Assembly (NCBI GenBank): GCA_903842065.1
Contig: CAIMKZ010000013.1
Location: 1-64,000, forward strand
Length of the DNA: 64,000 nt
Reading direction: 5' to 3'
Origin: an uncultured Acidobacteriaceae bacterium
Lineage (GTDB): Bacteria > Acidobacteriota > Terriglobia > Terriglobales > Acidobacteriaceae
This document shows, one piece after another, positions 27,465 through 35,269 of this stretch. Each line of letters opens with the position of its first letter. Position 1 is the stretch's first letter. A program made the position numbers and the translations under genes. Under the pieces are notes generated by a model, which was given only the letters and a program-made list of their open reading frames with translations, made no database searches and was not told the origin of the DNA.

Positions 27465-28427
27465 ATGGTCTCTCTGCGCGTACTCCGCCCGTTTCTTGCT
27501 TCCGCCCTGCTGACGATGTCCCTCTTCTCTGCCGCGGCCCAGCAGCCGGTTGCGCCTGCGCCGGCACTCCCGGCGGGCCTCAAACCTCGGCCCGTTCCTC
27601 CGGCTCGGGACCTGTCTACAAACGCCGTCACAGGGCGGACGGCGTCGATTCCAGCGCCGGTTCCAGCCGACACCCAGCCGGTTGCATTTCGCAGCGAAGA
27701 TCAAATGTCGGCAGCCGACCGCGCGCTGCTTGCCGCTACGGGCTCGGGAATCGCCGCGGCCGCGGATCTGGCTGCTATCGATTTCCTGAAGGGCCCATGG
27801 AGCCTGCGGCAGATCGACTGCCCGGCTCTTCCCGCGCATCTGTTTGTGCGGTACAGGCGTGACCTGGGGCCGGGAGACGTGACGGAATTTACCGCGGCGA
27901 TCCCGCGCGCCGGCGGAGGCAGGGTTCACGCCATTCCCATCCTGCGGCGCAGCTTCACCACTCTGCTTGAGCCTCCGGCGAGCGCGGTTGCACTGTTCAA
28001 CCGGCTTATCCGCGAGGAGCAGCAGCCCGCTCAGCCCGCCTGGTTCGGACTGGCAAAGTGCTATGCGGCGCTGTCCGGCTCGGCAGGGCAGCCTGTAGCC
28101 AGCGCGGCATGGCCGGAAGGTCCCCCGGCAGCTATTCAGTGGCAGGGAGATAAAGCCGTGGTCCGGATTGCCGTGGCAACCATCGCGGCCGGGCCTGCCC
28201 AGTGGGAGCTTACCTTCAACCGGTCAGGAACGCTGCTCAAAGCCGAACACAGCCGCATCGATGAGGGCAAAGCGCACAAGATTCCTTTAGCCGGCAAACT
28301 GGCTTCGCACCCCGTACCACCGGGCGGCAATCTCGAAACGCATCCAATTCAGCAGGGAAGCGCTCTGGCCGTGCATCCCGTGCCGAAGGGGTCGGAGCCT
28401 GTGTCGCATCCGGTTCCACAGAACTAG
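27465..28427 (+). CDS. exported protein of unknown function with HPVP repeats
   Basis: A 320-aa protein with signal peptide MVSLRVLRPFLASALLTMSLFSAAAQ. A Pro/Ala-rich linker precedes a globular region (about residues 80-265, from DRALLAATGSGIAAAADL to WELTFNRSGTLLKAEHSRID). The C-terminus contains four imperfect 11-residue repeats built on HPVPxGxx (SHPVPPGGN, THPIQQGS, VHPVPKGSE, SHPVPQN). No family is recognised. It lies between a terminator and the convergent YmdB gene, so it is probably monocistronic. The start is supported by length and signal peptide more than by a ribosome-binding site. Confidence 0.65.
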   Translation: MVSLRVLRPFLASALLTMSLFSAAAQQPVAPAPALPAGLKPRPVPPARDLSTNAVTGRTASIPAPVPADTQPVAFRSEDQMSAADRALLAATGSGIAAAADLAAIDFLKGPWSLRQIDCPALPAHLFVRYRRDLGPGDVTEFTAAIPRAGGGRVHAIPILRRSFTTLLEPPASAVALFNRLIREEQQPAQPAWFGLAKCYAALSGSAGQPVASAAWPEGPPAAIQWQGDKAVVRIAVATIAAGPAQWELTFNRSGTLLKAEHSRIDEGKAHKIPLAGKLASHPVPPGGNLETHPIQQGSALAVHPVPKGSEPVSHPVPQN

Positions 28428-28462
28428 ACTCTGCGTGCTGGCCGCCGCACCGGCGTCAGGCG

Positions 28463-29260
28463 CTACTCTCCCAGCATGAAGCGCTGGATACGGAAGGCGC
28501 GGCCCGTCGTCGGGTCGCACTCCACCAGCGTGGCGCACATCTTCGGATTGCCCTTGGCGGCTTCGAACTTGCCCGGCATCCCGGTCAAAAACTTGTGCAG
28601 CACCATCTCCCGCTCCACGCCAATCACCGAGTCGTACGGCCCGCTCATGCCCACATCGGTCTGGTAGGCCGTCCCCCGCGGCAGAATGCGCTCGTCGGCC
28701 GTGGGAATATGCGTGTGCGTTCCAAACACCGCTGTCACCCGCCCATCGAGATACCAGCCCATCGCCACCTTCTCGCTGGTCGCCTCGGCATGAATATCCA
28801 CCACGATCACCTTAGCCTTGATCTGAGCCAGCAGCGCGTCGGCGGTGCGGAAGGGATCGTCGTTGCCGGGCATGAAGACGCGGCCCTGCAGGTCGATTAC
28901 GGCGTAGGGAACGCCACTCTCCGTGACGCCTTCGTAGACGCCCCATCCCGGCAGGTTAGGTGCATAGTTGGCCGGACGCAGAACCCGCCGCGCCCTGTCA
29001 TGCGAGTCGGACTGCGCGGTCTTGAAGTAGTCGGAGAGTTCCTTCTTGTCCCACACGTGGTTGCCGGTAGTCAGCACGTCGGCACCCCAGTCGAAGATCT
29101 CCTCGGCAATCGAAGCCGTAACGCCGAAGCCGCCTGCCGCATTCTCGGCATTCACAATGGTCAGCTCGACGTTGTTGGACTCGCGTACGTGCCCCATGTG
29201 CTCGCGCACAATGCGCCGTCCCGCGCTGCCGAAGATGTCACCGACAAAAAGAATATTCAA
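28463..29260 (-). CDS. ymdB: YmdB-type metallophosphoesterase (TIGR00282 family)
   Basis: A 265-aa dinuclear-metal phosphoesterase. Motifs in order are FVGDIFGSAGR, NAENAAGG, TTGNHVWDKKE, DIHAEATSEK and GTHTHIPTADERILP, the full YmdB ligand set, and it ends with TGRAFRIQRF. Bacillus YmdB hydrolyses 2',3'-cAMP and affects biofilm and sporulation decisions; the role in acidobacteria is not known to me. Translation starts with TTG (NILFVGD), with AAAGGT eight bases before it. The gene is 27 bases downstream of the octaheme cytochrome on the same strand and could be cotranscribed. Confidence 0.92.
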   Translation of the reverse strand: MNILFVGDIFGSAGRRIVREHMGHVRESNNVELTIVNAENAAGGFGVTASIAEEIFDWGADVLTTGNHVWDKKELSDYFKTAQSDSHDRARRVLRPANYAPNLPGWGVYEGVTESGVPYAVIDLQGRVFMPGNDDPFRTADALLAQIKAKVIVVDIHAEATSEKVAMGWYLDGRVTAVFGTHTHIPTADERILPRGTAYQTDVGMSGPYDSVIGVEREMVLHKFLTGMPGKFEAAKGNPKMCATLVECDPTTGRAFRIQRFMLGE

Positions 29261-29287
29261 GTCTGGACCTTTCTTAACCCAACCCGC

Positions 29288-30559
29288 TCAGTTTGCCACA
29301 CGCCAGGGCGATACCGTGTTCCACTTTCGCAATTCCGTAATGGCCCAGGCGTTCGATTTGTCTTTATGGCAGGAGATGCAGGGGTTGGGAATCCCGGTGC
29401 GCTCGCTCTCGACCGGCGAAATAAAACGAAACGTGTGCGCCGCAACAAAGTTGTCCTTGATGGTCTGCTCGATGTGGGGCATGTGGCAGGCGACGCAACT
29501 GCTCCCGGTGCTGTCCTTGGCGTGGTGCGTATGTTCGCTCACCGTCATCCATAACCCGGCCGGATTCGACGCATCATGACACCCCAGACAGAGCGCGTTG
29601 CCCTCAGCCTTCAGGTTCGACTCGATCTTGTTCGAGTGCACCGCGTGGCAGTCATAGCAGCGCAAACCGCGGTGGTACATGTTGCTCTGCACAAAGTCGT
29701 TTCCCTGCATCCGGTTCTTGTGCGCCGTCATATCCGCGAACTGGTAGAAGTTGGTCACGCCGGGCTTCATCTCTTCCAGTTGCCAGGTATCGGCCAGGCG
29801 ATCCCCGGGCGTGAATCCCACCGGCCAGTCGTAATAGCGGCCCTGTATCGGATTTTGTAACGGCCTGCCCTGGCTGTGGCACTGAATGCAGACATCGTTC
29901 CCGCGAACGGAATCGAGAGAATCAGGGTTGACGATGTTCGCCTTCGTGGCATGAGCCACATGCTCGCTCCCCGGGCCATGACACTTCTCGCAGCCCACAT
30001 TCCACTCCGTCACCTGCCTGCTCACTACGTCGTAGTTCACTGAGTGGCATCCATCGCAGGTGGGGCCGGTCGGCCGGTCGGCGTTATCAGGCCCGTAGAA
30101 CGAGGTCCACCAGTCCGTGCCTGTTTCCGCGTGATAGACAAGCCAGCGTTTGCCCGCCACGTCCCACTGCGCCGGCAGCGGAAAATAATCGTCTCCGCGC
30201 TTGACGAAGTAGCGCTGCTTGTAACGGCTGCCATAAAGATATGCAACCTGGTCCAGCGAAAACGTGCGCAGCGGGTCAGGATGCGTGAAGTCGCCCAGCA
30301 CCGCTTCGGGATGTTTCTTCGGATCGACGAGAATGTTCGCCATCCTAGTCTGCTTCCAGCCCTCGTAGGCCTGCAGGTGGCACGACTTGCAAGCTTCCGA
30401 ACCAACATACCTAGAAGCCGTTGGCGCGGAACCTTGAACGCTCGTTGCCGGACTTGCCGGTTGTTGCGCATAGGCGTTTACAACCAGCAGCGCGCTCACA
30501 GCCGCGGCGCCAATCCAAAGACAAGCTCGGCTCGGCGCGGGGAATGCGACTCTGAGCAT
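29288..30559 (-). CDS. exported octaheme c-type cytochrome
   Basis: A 423-aa protein with signal peptide (AFPAPSRACLWIGAAAVSALLVV and AYAQQ) and eight CXXCH motifs: CKSCH, CDGCH, CEKCH, CIQCH, CYDCH, CLGCH, CVACH and CISCH. Spacing resembles the cytochrome c554/multiheme family (GPGSEHVAHA after the third, GLRCYDCHAVHSN for the fifth). Distal His residues such as DWWTSFYGPDN are not obviously catalytic. It could carry electrons in the periplasm or act as a reductase of nitrogen or sulfur oxyanions; I see no partner subunit nearby. AGGAGG precedes the ATG. Two hairpin repeats lie upstream. Confidence 0.88.
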   Translation of the reverse strand: MLRVAFPAPSRACLWIGAAAVSALLVVNAYAQQPASPATSVQGSAPTASRYVGSEACKSCHLQAYEGWKQTRMANILVDPKKHPEAVLGDFTHPDPLRTFSLDQVAYLYGSRYKQRYFVKRGDDYFPLPAQWDVAGKRWLVYHAETGTDWWTSFYGPDNADRPTGPTCDGCHSVNYDVVSRQVTEWNVGCEKCHGPGSEHVAHATKANIVNPDSLDSVRGNDVCIQCHSQGRPLQNPIQGRYYDWPVGFTPGDRLADTWQLEEMKPGVTNFYQFADMTAHKNRMQGNDFVQSNMYHRGLRCYDCHAVHSNKIESNLKAEGNALCLGCHDASNPAGLWMTVSEHTHHAKDSTGSSCVACHMPHIEQTIKDNFVAAHTFRFISPVESERTGIPNPCISCHKDKSNAWAITELRKWNTVSPWRVAN

Positions 30560-30579
30560 CGTGAACCTCCTGAGAGCGG

Positions 30580-30775
30580 AGTTAGCGTTGTTAGCGGAGT
30601 TAGCGGTGCTGGCTCTGTCACCGTCCGCTCCTCCACGAAAATGGGTGCCCCAGGTCCCTCGTCCGCCGCGGCGGAGGGACCTGGGAAAGTACGAAACTCA
30701 ATCGGCCACTATGAAACCAGCCACGAACCTGGGTGCCCCAGGTCTCGATTCTGAGACCTGGGAGACCACGAAACC
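30580..30775. repeat. two GGGTGCCC hairpin repeats and GCGGAGTTAGC direct repeats
   Basis: GGGTGCCCCAGGTCCCTC pairs with GAGGGACCTGGG at 30643-30685, and GGGTGCCCCAGGTCTCGA pairs with TGAGACCTGGG at 30730-30762. AGCGGAGTTAGCG occurs twice at 30583-30613, and the same words reappear inverted at about 32508-32535 on the other side of lysS. Confidence 0.65.
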
Positions 30776-30778
30776 AAA

Positions 30779-32419
30779 CTAGCCTTGTTCCCCAGTCCCT
30801 TGGTCCCTCAGCCCCTCAGCCCCGATCTTCCTCATCTGGGGGAAGAGTATGACGTCGCGAACTGAGATGGACCCTGTCAGCAGCATCACCAGCCGGTCGA
30901 TACCGATACCCTCGCCGCCCGTCGGCGGCAGGCCGTACTGCAACGCGCGGACGTAGTCCTCGTCCATCTGGTGAGCCTCGTCGTCGCCGCCTGCGCGCTC
31001 CTTCAGTTGATCCTCGAAGCGCTTGTGCTGCTCCACCGGATCGTTCAACTCGCTGAAGGCGTTGCCCAGCTCAAACCCGCCGCAGTAAATCTCAAACCGC
31101 TCCACCCACTCCGGATCGCCGGGCTTCTGCTTCGAAAGCGGCGAGATAGCCGTCGGAAACTCGTAGATGATCGTCGGCTGAATGAGGTTTTCCTCGGCGA
31201 CGTGCTCGAAAAGCTCGGCGATTACTTTCCCATGTGGTTCTTCCTTCTCTATCCGCAAAGCTGCATCTGCGCACCACGAAGCGAGGAAGAACGCCCGGTT
31301 TTGAATCCGGTCGTTATTCTCAGGGGCGGCACCTGATGGGGCATTTGCACGCAAGAACGAAATCAAGGACTCTTTGTCGGCAAAGTCTGCCAAACTGGGA
31401 CTCATCGCCATGCCGGGCCACCACCACTTAATGATCGCTTCCGTCATCTTGAGCTTCTCTACATTCGCAAAGTCAATCGTGTTCCCGTTGTACTCCGTAA
31501 CCGTAGTCCCGTTCACCTCAACCGCCACAAACTTCAGCAGTTCCTGCGTCAGCTCAATCAGGTCCAGATAATTCGCGTACGCCTGGTAGAACTCCAGCAT
31601 CGTGAACTCGGGGTTGTGCCGCGTGCTGATACCCTCGTTGCGGAAGTTGCGGTTGATCTCATACACCCGATCCATCCCGCCGACGACCAGCCGCTTCAAA
31701 TAAAGCTCCGGCGCAATCCGCAGATACAGGTCCATGTCCAGCGTGTTGTGGTGGGTGACGAACGGCCGCGCCGCCGCGCCCCCGGCGAGCGGCTGCATCA
31801 TCGGCGTCTCCACTTCAAGGTATCCGCGGTCGTCGAAGAACTTCCGCACCGCCCGCAGCACCTTCGACCGCTTCACAAACACCTCGCGCGAGTCGAGGTT
31901 GGTAAACAGATCCACGTAGCGCTGCCGGTAGCGGGCCTCGACATCGGCCAGCCCGTGAAACTTCTCAGGCAGCGTGAGCATGGCCTTCGACAGGAACATG
32001 AGCGTCTCAACGTGAATTGTCAGCTCGCCGGTCCGCGTGCGGAACAGGTACCCCGTAACGCCGATGTGGTCGCCCAGGTCGAGCAGCTTGTAGAGCGCAA
32101 ACCCCTGCTCGCCCACGGCATCGAGCCGCACGTAGATCTGGAGCCGCTGACCCTCCTGTTGCAGAGTCGCAAACCCGGCCTTGCCCTGCGCGCGAATCGC
32201 CATGATCCGCCCCGCAACCTGCACGCGCGGCTTCTCGGCCTCGAGCGCCTCTCCCGTCGTCTCGCCCCACTGGGCGCGCACCGCTGGAATCTGCGTGGCC
32301 AGCTCACCCTGCTCGGCAGGGAAGCGGTTGGGGTAGGCCTGCTGGCCCAGCTTCTCGATTTCCTTCAGCTTTTCCCTGCGCAGCTCAAACAGATTGCGCT
32401 CAAACTCAGAATCAAACAC
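30779..32419 (-). CDS. lysS: lysyl-tRNA synthetase, class II
   Basis: 546 aa from a GTG codon ([18 protein letters not shown]), which has AAGAGGA seven bases upstream. The ATG at 32461 adds 14 residues but lacks a ribosome-binding site. An OB-fold anticodon domain (about 50-170, with [20 protein letters not shown]) is followed by the class II core. The core has motif 2-like [23 protein letters not shown] and motif 3 [19 protein letters not shown]. An insertion of about 40 residues around [21 protein letters not shown] in the catalytic domain makes it longer than the usual 500 aa. The enzyme charges tRNA-Lys. It is separated from the cytochrome gene by hairpin repeats. Confidence 0.95.
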   Translation of the reverse strand: MFDSEFERNLFELRREKLKEIEKLGQQAYPNRFPAEQGELATQIPAVRAQWGETTGEALEAEKPRVQVAGRIMAIRAQGKAGFATLQQEGQRLQIYVRLDAVGEQGFALYKLLDLGDHIGVTGYLFRTRTGELTIHVETLMFLSKAMLTLPEKFHGLADVEARYRQRYVDLFTNLDSREVFVKRSKVLRAVRKFFDDRGYLEVETPMMQPLAGGAAARPFVTHHNTLDMDLYLRIAPELYLKRLVVGGMDRVYEINRNFRNEGISTRHNPEFTMLEFYQAYANYLDLIELTQELLKFVAVEVNGTTVTEYNGNTIDFANVEKLKMTEAIIKWWWPGMAMSPSLADFADKESLISFLRANAPSGAAPENNDRIQNRAFFLASWCADAALRIEKEEPHGKVIAELFEHVAEENLIQPTIIYEFPTAISPLSKQKPGDPEWVERFEIYCGGFELGNAFSELNDPVEQHKRFEDQLKERAGGDDEAHQMDEDYVRALQYGLPPTGGEGIGIDRLVMLLTGSISVRDVILFPQMRKIGAEGLRDQGTGEQG

Positions 32420-32551
32420 GTCGGTTTCCTCTTGGATGTTGGCGAAAAGGTCCAGATGCAAGTATATCGGGGATCAGGGAAGGCGGACTGAGCGGAAACA
32501 AGCTATCCCCGCTAACTCCGCCAGCACCGCTATCGTGTATAACCACTTTGG

Positions 32552-32878
32552 ATGCCCTTTCACCCACCCATTCCGGAGCGCAAGCAGCCTGGCAAGTCCT
32601 CAGGCGCCTTCGGCACACTGATTCAGGCCGAGAAGCTCATGCAGATCGCCTTCATCCTGCCCTGCGCCGTCTTCATCGGCTGGCTGGGCGGCGACTGGCT
32701 GGCCCGCAGGCTCCATCAGCCCTGGCCCATCGCGCTCGGCCTGCTCCTGGGCGGAGCCGCCGGCCTAGTAGCCGTCATCCGCATGGCCCTCGACTCGATG
32801 AAGGGCGTGCAGGTAGACGACAGCGACACCGGCCCCAAACAGAACGGCCCAAAAGAGAACACCGAGGACCGTCCATGA
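32552..32878 (+). CDS. atpZ: AtpZ/AtpI-type ATP synthase accessory membrane protein
   Basis: A 108-aa protein with two membrane segments (LMQIAFILPCAVFIGWLGGDWLA, residues about 29-51, and PIALGLLLGGAAGLVAVIRMAL, about 58-79) joined by a short charged loop, the layout of the small protein preceding many atp operons. The C-terminal tail is hydrophilic. Its stop overlaps the start of the next gene as ATGA, indicating translational coupling. These proteins are thought to support c-ring assembly or Mg2+ homeostasis. It opens a membrane-sector cluster with atpI, atpB and atpE. Confidence 0.8.
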   Translation: MPFHPPIPERKQPGKSSGAFGTLIQAEKLMQIAFILPCAVFIGWLGGDWLARRLHQPWPIALGLLLGGAAGLVAVIRMALDSMKGVQVDDSDTGPKQNGPKENTEDRP

Positions 32879-33288
32879 CCGAAAACGAACATTCGCTGGC
32901 GAATTTCTCCGACGCCGACCTCGAGGCACTCCTCAACCGTGCCGTCAGGATTATTGTCGTAGTAGGCGTGCTCGCCGCGCTCGTGCTCTGGAAGGCCTCA
33001 GGCTGGCGCGACGGCGCGATGCTGGCGGTTGGGGCGGCCATCTCAACGGCGAGCATCTATGAGTGGAAGCGGCTGGTTCGCCTGATCAACGCCGCGCTTG
33101 ACAAGCAGAAGCTCCCCGGCGGAACCGCCATGGTGGTGGCGTTTTTCCTCCTCCGGCTGTTCGTATTCGCGGGGGTCCTCTATGGTAGTCTGAAGTGGTT
33201 TCATGGGTCAGTTGTAGCGTTGCTTTGCGGCTTGGGTCTGGCCATTCTGGCCCTGCTCTGGGAGTCGGTTCGCCTGCTACGTAACTGA
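32875..33288 (+). CDS. atpI: ATP synthase subunit I
   Basis: 137 aa from MTENEHSLANFSDADLEALLN, overlapping atpZ by four bases. It has four hydrophobic segments: VRIIVVVGVLAALVLW, GAMLAVGAAISTASIYEW, AMVVAFFLLRLFVFAGVLYG and VVALLCGLGLAILALLW. This fits the ATP-synt_I family, which helps assemble the c-ring. The long upstream extension of the frame overlaps atpZ and is a shadow. It is followed after 103 bases by atpB. Confidence 0.8.
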   Translation: MTENEHSLANFSDADLEALLNRAVRIIVVVGVLAALVLWKASGWRDGAMLAVGAAISTASIYEWKRLVRLINAALDKQKLPGGTAMVVAFFLLRLFVFAGVLYGSLKWFHGSVVALLCGLGLAILALLWESVRLLRN

Positions 33289-33391
33289 CACAAAGATAAG
33301 AGCTTAGAGGCATTCGATCAGGGTTCGACCGGCCTCGCATCTGCGCTCGAACAGCGCAAGAATTCCGGGAACAGAAGGTTCAAAGCGACAC

Positions 33392-34135
33392 ATGCAGGTA
33401 CTTGGAATAACGCACTTTTTCAATCTGCTCTTCGGCCCGATCTTCGCATGGCTGATGGGGCTGGTTGGCGCGCAGCCAATCAAGCCCAACGCGCCCATCA
33501 ACGACGCCTTCGCGCTTGAGATGCTCGTCGTGCTCGGCCTCATTCTTTTCTTTGTTCTGGTCCGGCTTTCGTTGTCTGTTGAGAAGCCCGGCGCAGCCCA
33601 GCAAATCGCGGAGATGGTCCACGAGTTCGTCGGCGGCATGGGCGACCAGGTCATCGGACACGGCTACGAGCGCTTCCAGTCCTTCGCCACCTGCGTCTTC
33701 CTGTTCGTTCTGATCAACAACATGATCGGCCTCGTCAGCGGCCTCATTCCGGGCGTCGTCACTCCCACCGGCCAGCCCGTAGTGCCGCTCGGCATCGCCC
33801 TCATGACGTTCATCTATTACAACTTCCACGGCTTCCGCGTGCAGGGACCCGTCAAGTACATCAAGCACTTTGCAGGGCCCATGCCGGCGCTTTCGCCGCT
33901 CATGTTCCCCATCGAGATCGTTTCGCACCTCGCCCGCATTATGTCGCTCACCATCCGACTTTACGCCAACATGCTGGCCAGCGATCTGCTCTATCTGGTC
34001 TGGTTCTCGCTGATTCCCATCGCGATTCCGGCCGTCTTTCTGGGGCTGCACTTCTTCGTTTCCATCATTCAGGCGTTTGTGTTCATGCTGCTGACGATGA
34101 TCTATCTCTCGCTGGCAGTGGCGCACGATCACTAA
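33392..34135 (+). CDS. atpB: F0 ATP synthase subunit a
   Basis: A 247-aa integral membrane subunit forming the ion half-channels beside the c-ring. The stator Arg lies in SLTIRLYANMLASDLLYLVW (Arg about 189), and HIKHFAGPMP-like KYIKHFAGPMPALSPLMFPIEIVSHLARIMS is the usual preceding segment. VFMLLTMIYLSLAVAHDH closes the protein with the final membrane helix. The N-terminal helix is preceded by MQVLGITHFFNLLFGPIFAW. The length fits bacterial AtpB. The gene is followed by a 390-base repeat-rich gap before atpE. Confidence 0.93.
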   Translation: MQVLGITHFFNLLFGPIFAWLMGLVGAQPIKPNAPINDAFALEMLVVLGLILFFVLVRLSLSVEKPGAAQQIAEMVHEFVGGMGDQVIGHGYERFQSFATCVFLFVLINNMIGLVSGLIPGVVTPTGQPVVPLGIALMTFIYYNFHGFRVQGPVKYIKHFAGPMPALSPLMFPIEIVSHLARIMSLTIRLYANMLASDLLYLVWFSLIPIAIPAVFLGLHFFVSIIQAFVFMLLTMIYLSLAVAHDH

Positions 34136-34523
34136 AAGCAGCTTTTAGCTGCTAGCTTCTAGCTGCTAGCTTTTTTGTGGCGGGTGGGCATTGTGGGGTT
34201 ATCTGATGCAGTTGCGTCAGGGGAAGTTGGCAAAAAGCAACGAGGCTTGTAGCAGTAAGAACCGAGCTAGAGGCTAGCAGCTAAAAAGATTCCGCCGGAG
34301 GCGCTTCCGCTCCGGGTCAACGGAAAGGCAGCAAGCGTGAGGGGGCCAAAGGGGTAAGACAGCTACGAGCCACTAGCTTCTAGCTGCTAGCTTTCGCATC
34401 GGCGAGTTGAAATTGTTCGCTTGCCCATAATGAAGCTAGGAGCTAGAAGCTAATAGCTGCTCCTCCGGCACGGTGAGCCTCAACCACCCACTGGCTGCCA
34501 ATCTTCAGGAAGCAGGAGAAACA
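34136..34523. repeat. inverted TAGC-word repeat clusters between atpB and atpE
   Basis: GCTTCTAGCTGC occurs at 34155-34166 and 34376-34387, each in a larger AGCTGCTAGCTTCTAGC block. Opposite-orientation blocks lie at about 34266-34285 (GCTAGAGGCTAGCAGC) and 34432-34460 (AGCTAGGAGCTAGAAGC). They thus form two inverted pairs. The first ends in TTTTTT right after atpB and may work as its terminator. The words match those bounding the four-helix-bundle gene at 23850-24330. No gene is present. Confidence 0.7.
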
Positions 34524-34823
34524 ATGCGGAAACTTCAATATGTATTCATGGCTCTGGCGGCTCTCTCGTTTGTCGTCCCGGCCTTCGCACAGAGCGGCGC
34601 TTCGCCGGCTGTGAATCTGGTTCCCATCGGAGTTGGTCTGGCAATGGGTCTGGCCGCCGGTCTCTGCGGCCTCGGCCAGGGCAAAGCGGTCGCCTCGGCT
34701 ACTGAAGCCGTTGCCCGCAACCCAGGCGCGCGCTCGGCCATCCAGATCCTGCTCATCCTCGGTCTGGCCTTCATCGAGTCCCTCACCCTCTTCACCCTCG
34801 TGATGGTCTTCCTGAAGATGTAG
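34524..34823 (+). CDS. atpE: F0 ATP synthase subunit c
   Basis: 99 aa from MRKLQYVFMALAALSFVVPAFAQ, with CAGGAG upstream. The extra N-terminus looks like a cleavable signal peptide. The mature hairpin runs PIGVGLAMGLAAGLCGLGQGKAV (helix 1), the polar loop EAVARNPGARSA, and ILLILGLAFIESLTLFTLVMVFL (helix 2). The ion-binding Glu is E85. Q52 in helix 1 and S86 next to the Glu correspond to two of the Na+ ligands of sodium-type c-rings, but the following Thr is Leu. The coupling ion therefore cannot be assigned. F1 genes do not follow; a DUF1906-like gene on the other strand does. Confidence 0.92.
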   Translation: MRKLQYVFMALAALSFVVPAFAQSGASPAVNLVPIGVGLAMGLAAGLCGLGQGKAVASATEAVARNPGARSAIQILLILGLAFIESLTLFTLVMVFLKM

Positions 34824-34843
34824 TCCGTAGCAAGTCAGAAAGT

Positions 34844-34874
34844 GACGGCCCCGCGCCAAAGGCGCGGGGCCGTC
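34844..34874 (+). terminator. hairpin after atpE
   Basis: A perfect 14-bp stem GACGGCCCCGCGCC/GGCGCGGGGCCGTC with AAA loop, 20 bases after the atpE stop. The T-run is poor, so termination may be partial. Confidence 0.65.
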
Positions 34875-34931
34875 CTGCGTTTGGGTGGGAAAGATCAACT
34901 CTTACCCTGCCACTTTCAACCCACCTCAACG

Positions 34932-35048
34932 CTGGGTGCCCCCGGTCCCACCCTCGCCTTTGGGGACCGGGGAAGGATCAACCCTCAACCTGCCACTTTC
35001 TACCAACCACAATAATGGGTGCCCATGTCTCGATTTTGAGATATAGGA
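34932..35048. repeat. two GGGTGCCC hairpin repeats
   Basis: GGGTGCCCCCGGTCCC pairs with GGGGACCGGGG at 34933-34973, and GGGTGCCCATGTCTCGA with TTTTGAGATATAGG at 35017-35048. The spacers around both copies carry CAACCCTCA and CTGCCACTTTC words. The 400 bases between atpE and the next stop codon hold nothing else that I can support. Confidence 0.6.
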
Positions 35049-35269
35049 AAGCACAACCCTCACCCGGGAACCACTACCCCCTGAAATATCCCCGTCGGCA
35101 TTTGCCGGTTAATTCACTGAAACGCGCATACTGGTCCTGAGAGTCGAGCAATATTCCTCTCGCGGTCCGGCTCTCCTGAGAGATTGTTGAAATGCACCGG
35201 AAGCGGATCGAAGGGCATGGGCTCCGGCAAGGGTTTTACGGATTTCCTGCGAAATGCTACGGGTAGCCC

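Noticed and set aside
32548..32875. N-terminal extension of atpI
   Set aside because: It overlaps atpZ completely; the ATGA junction gives a normal-size subunit I.
34136..34523. CRISPR array between atpB and atpE
   Set aside because: Repeat words are in alternating orientation, unevenly spaced and without uniform spacers; no cas genes.
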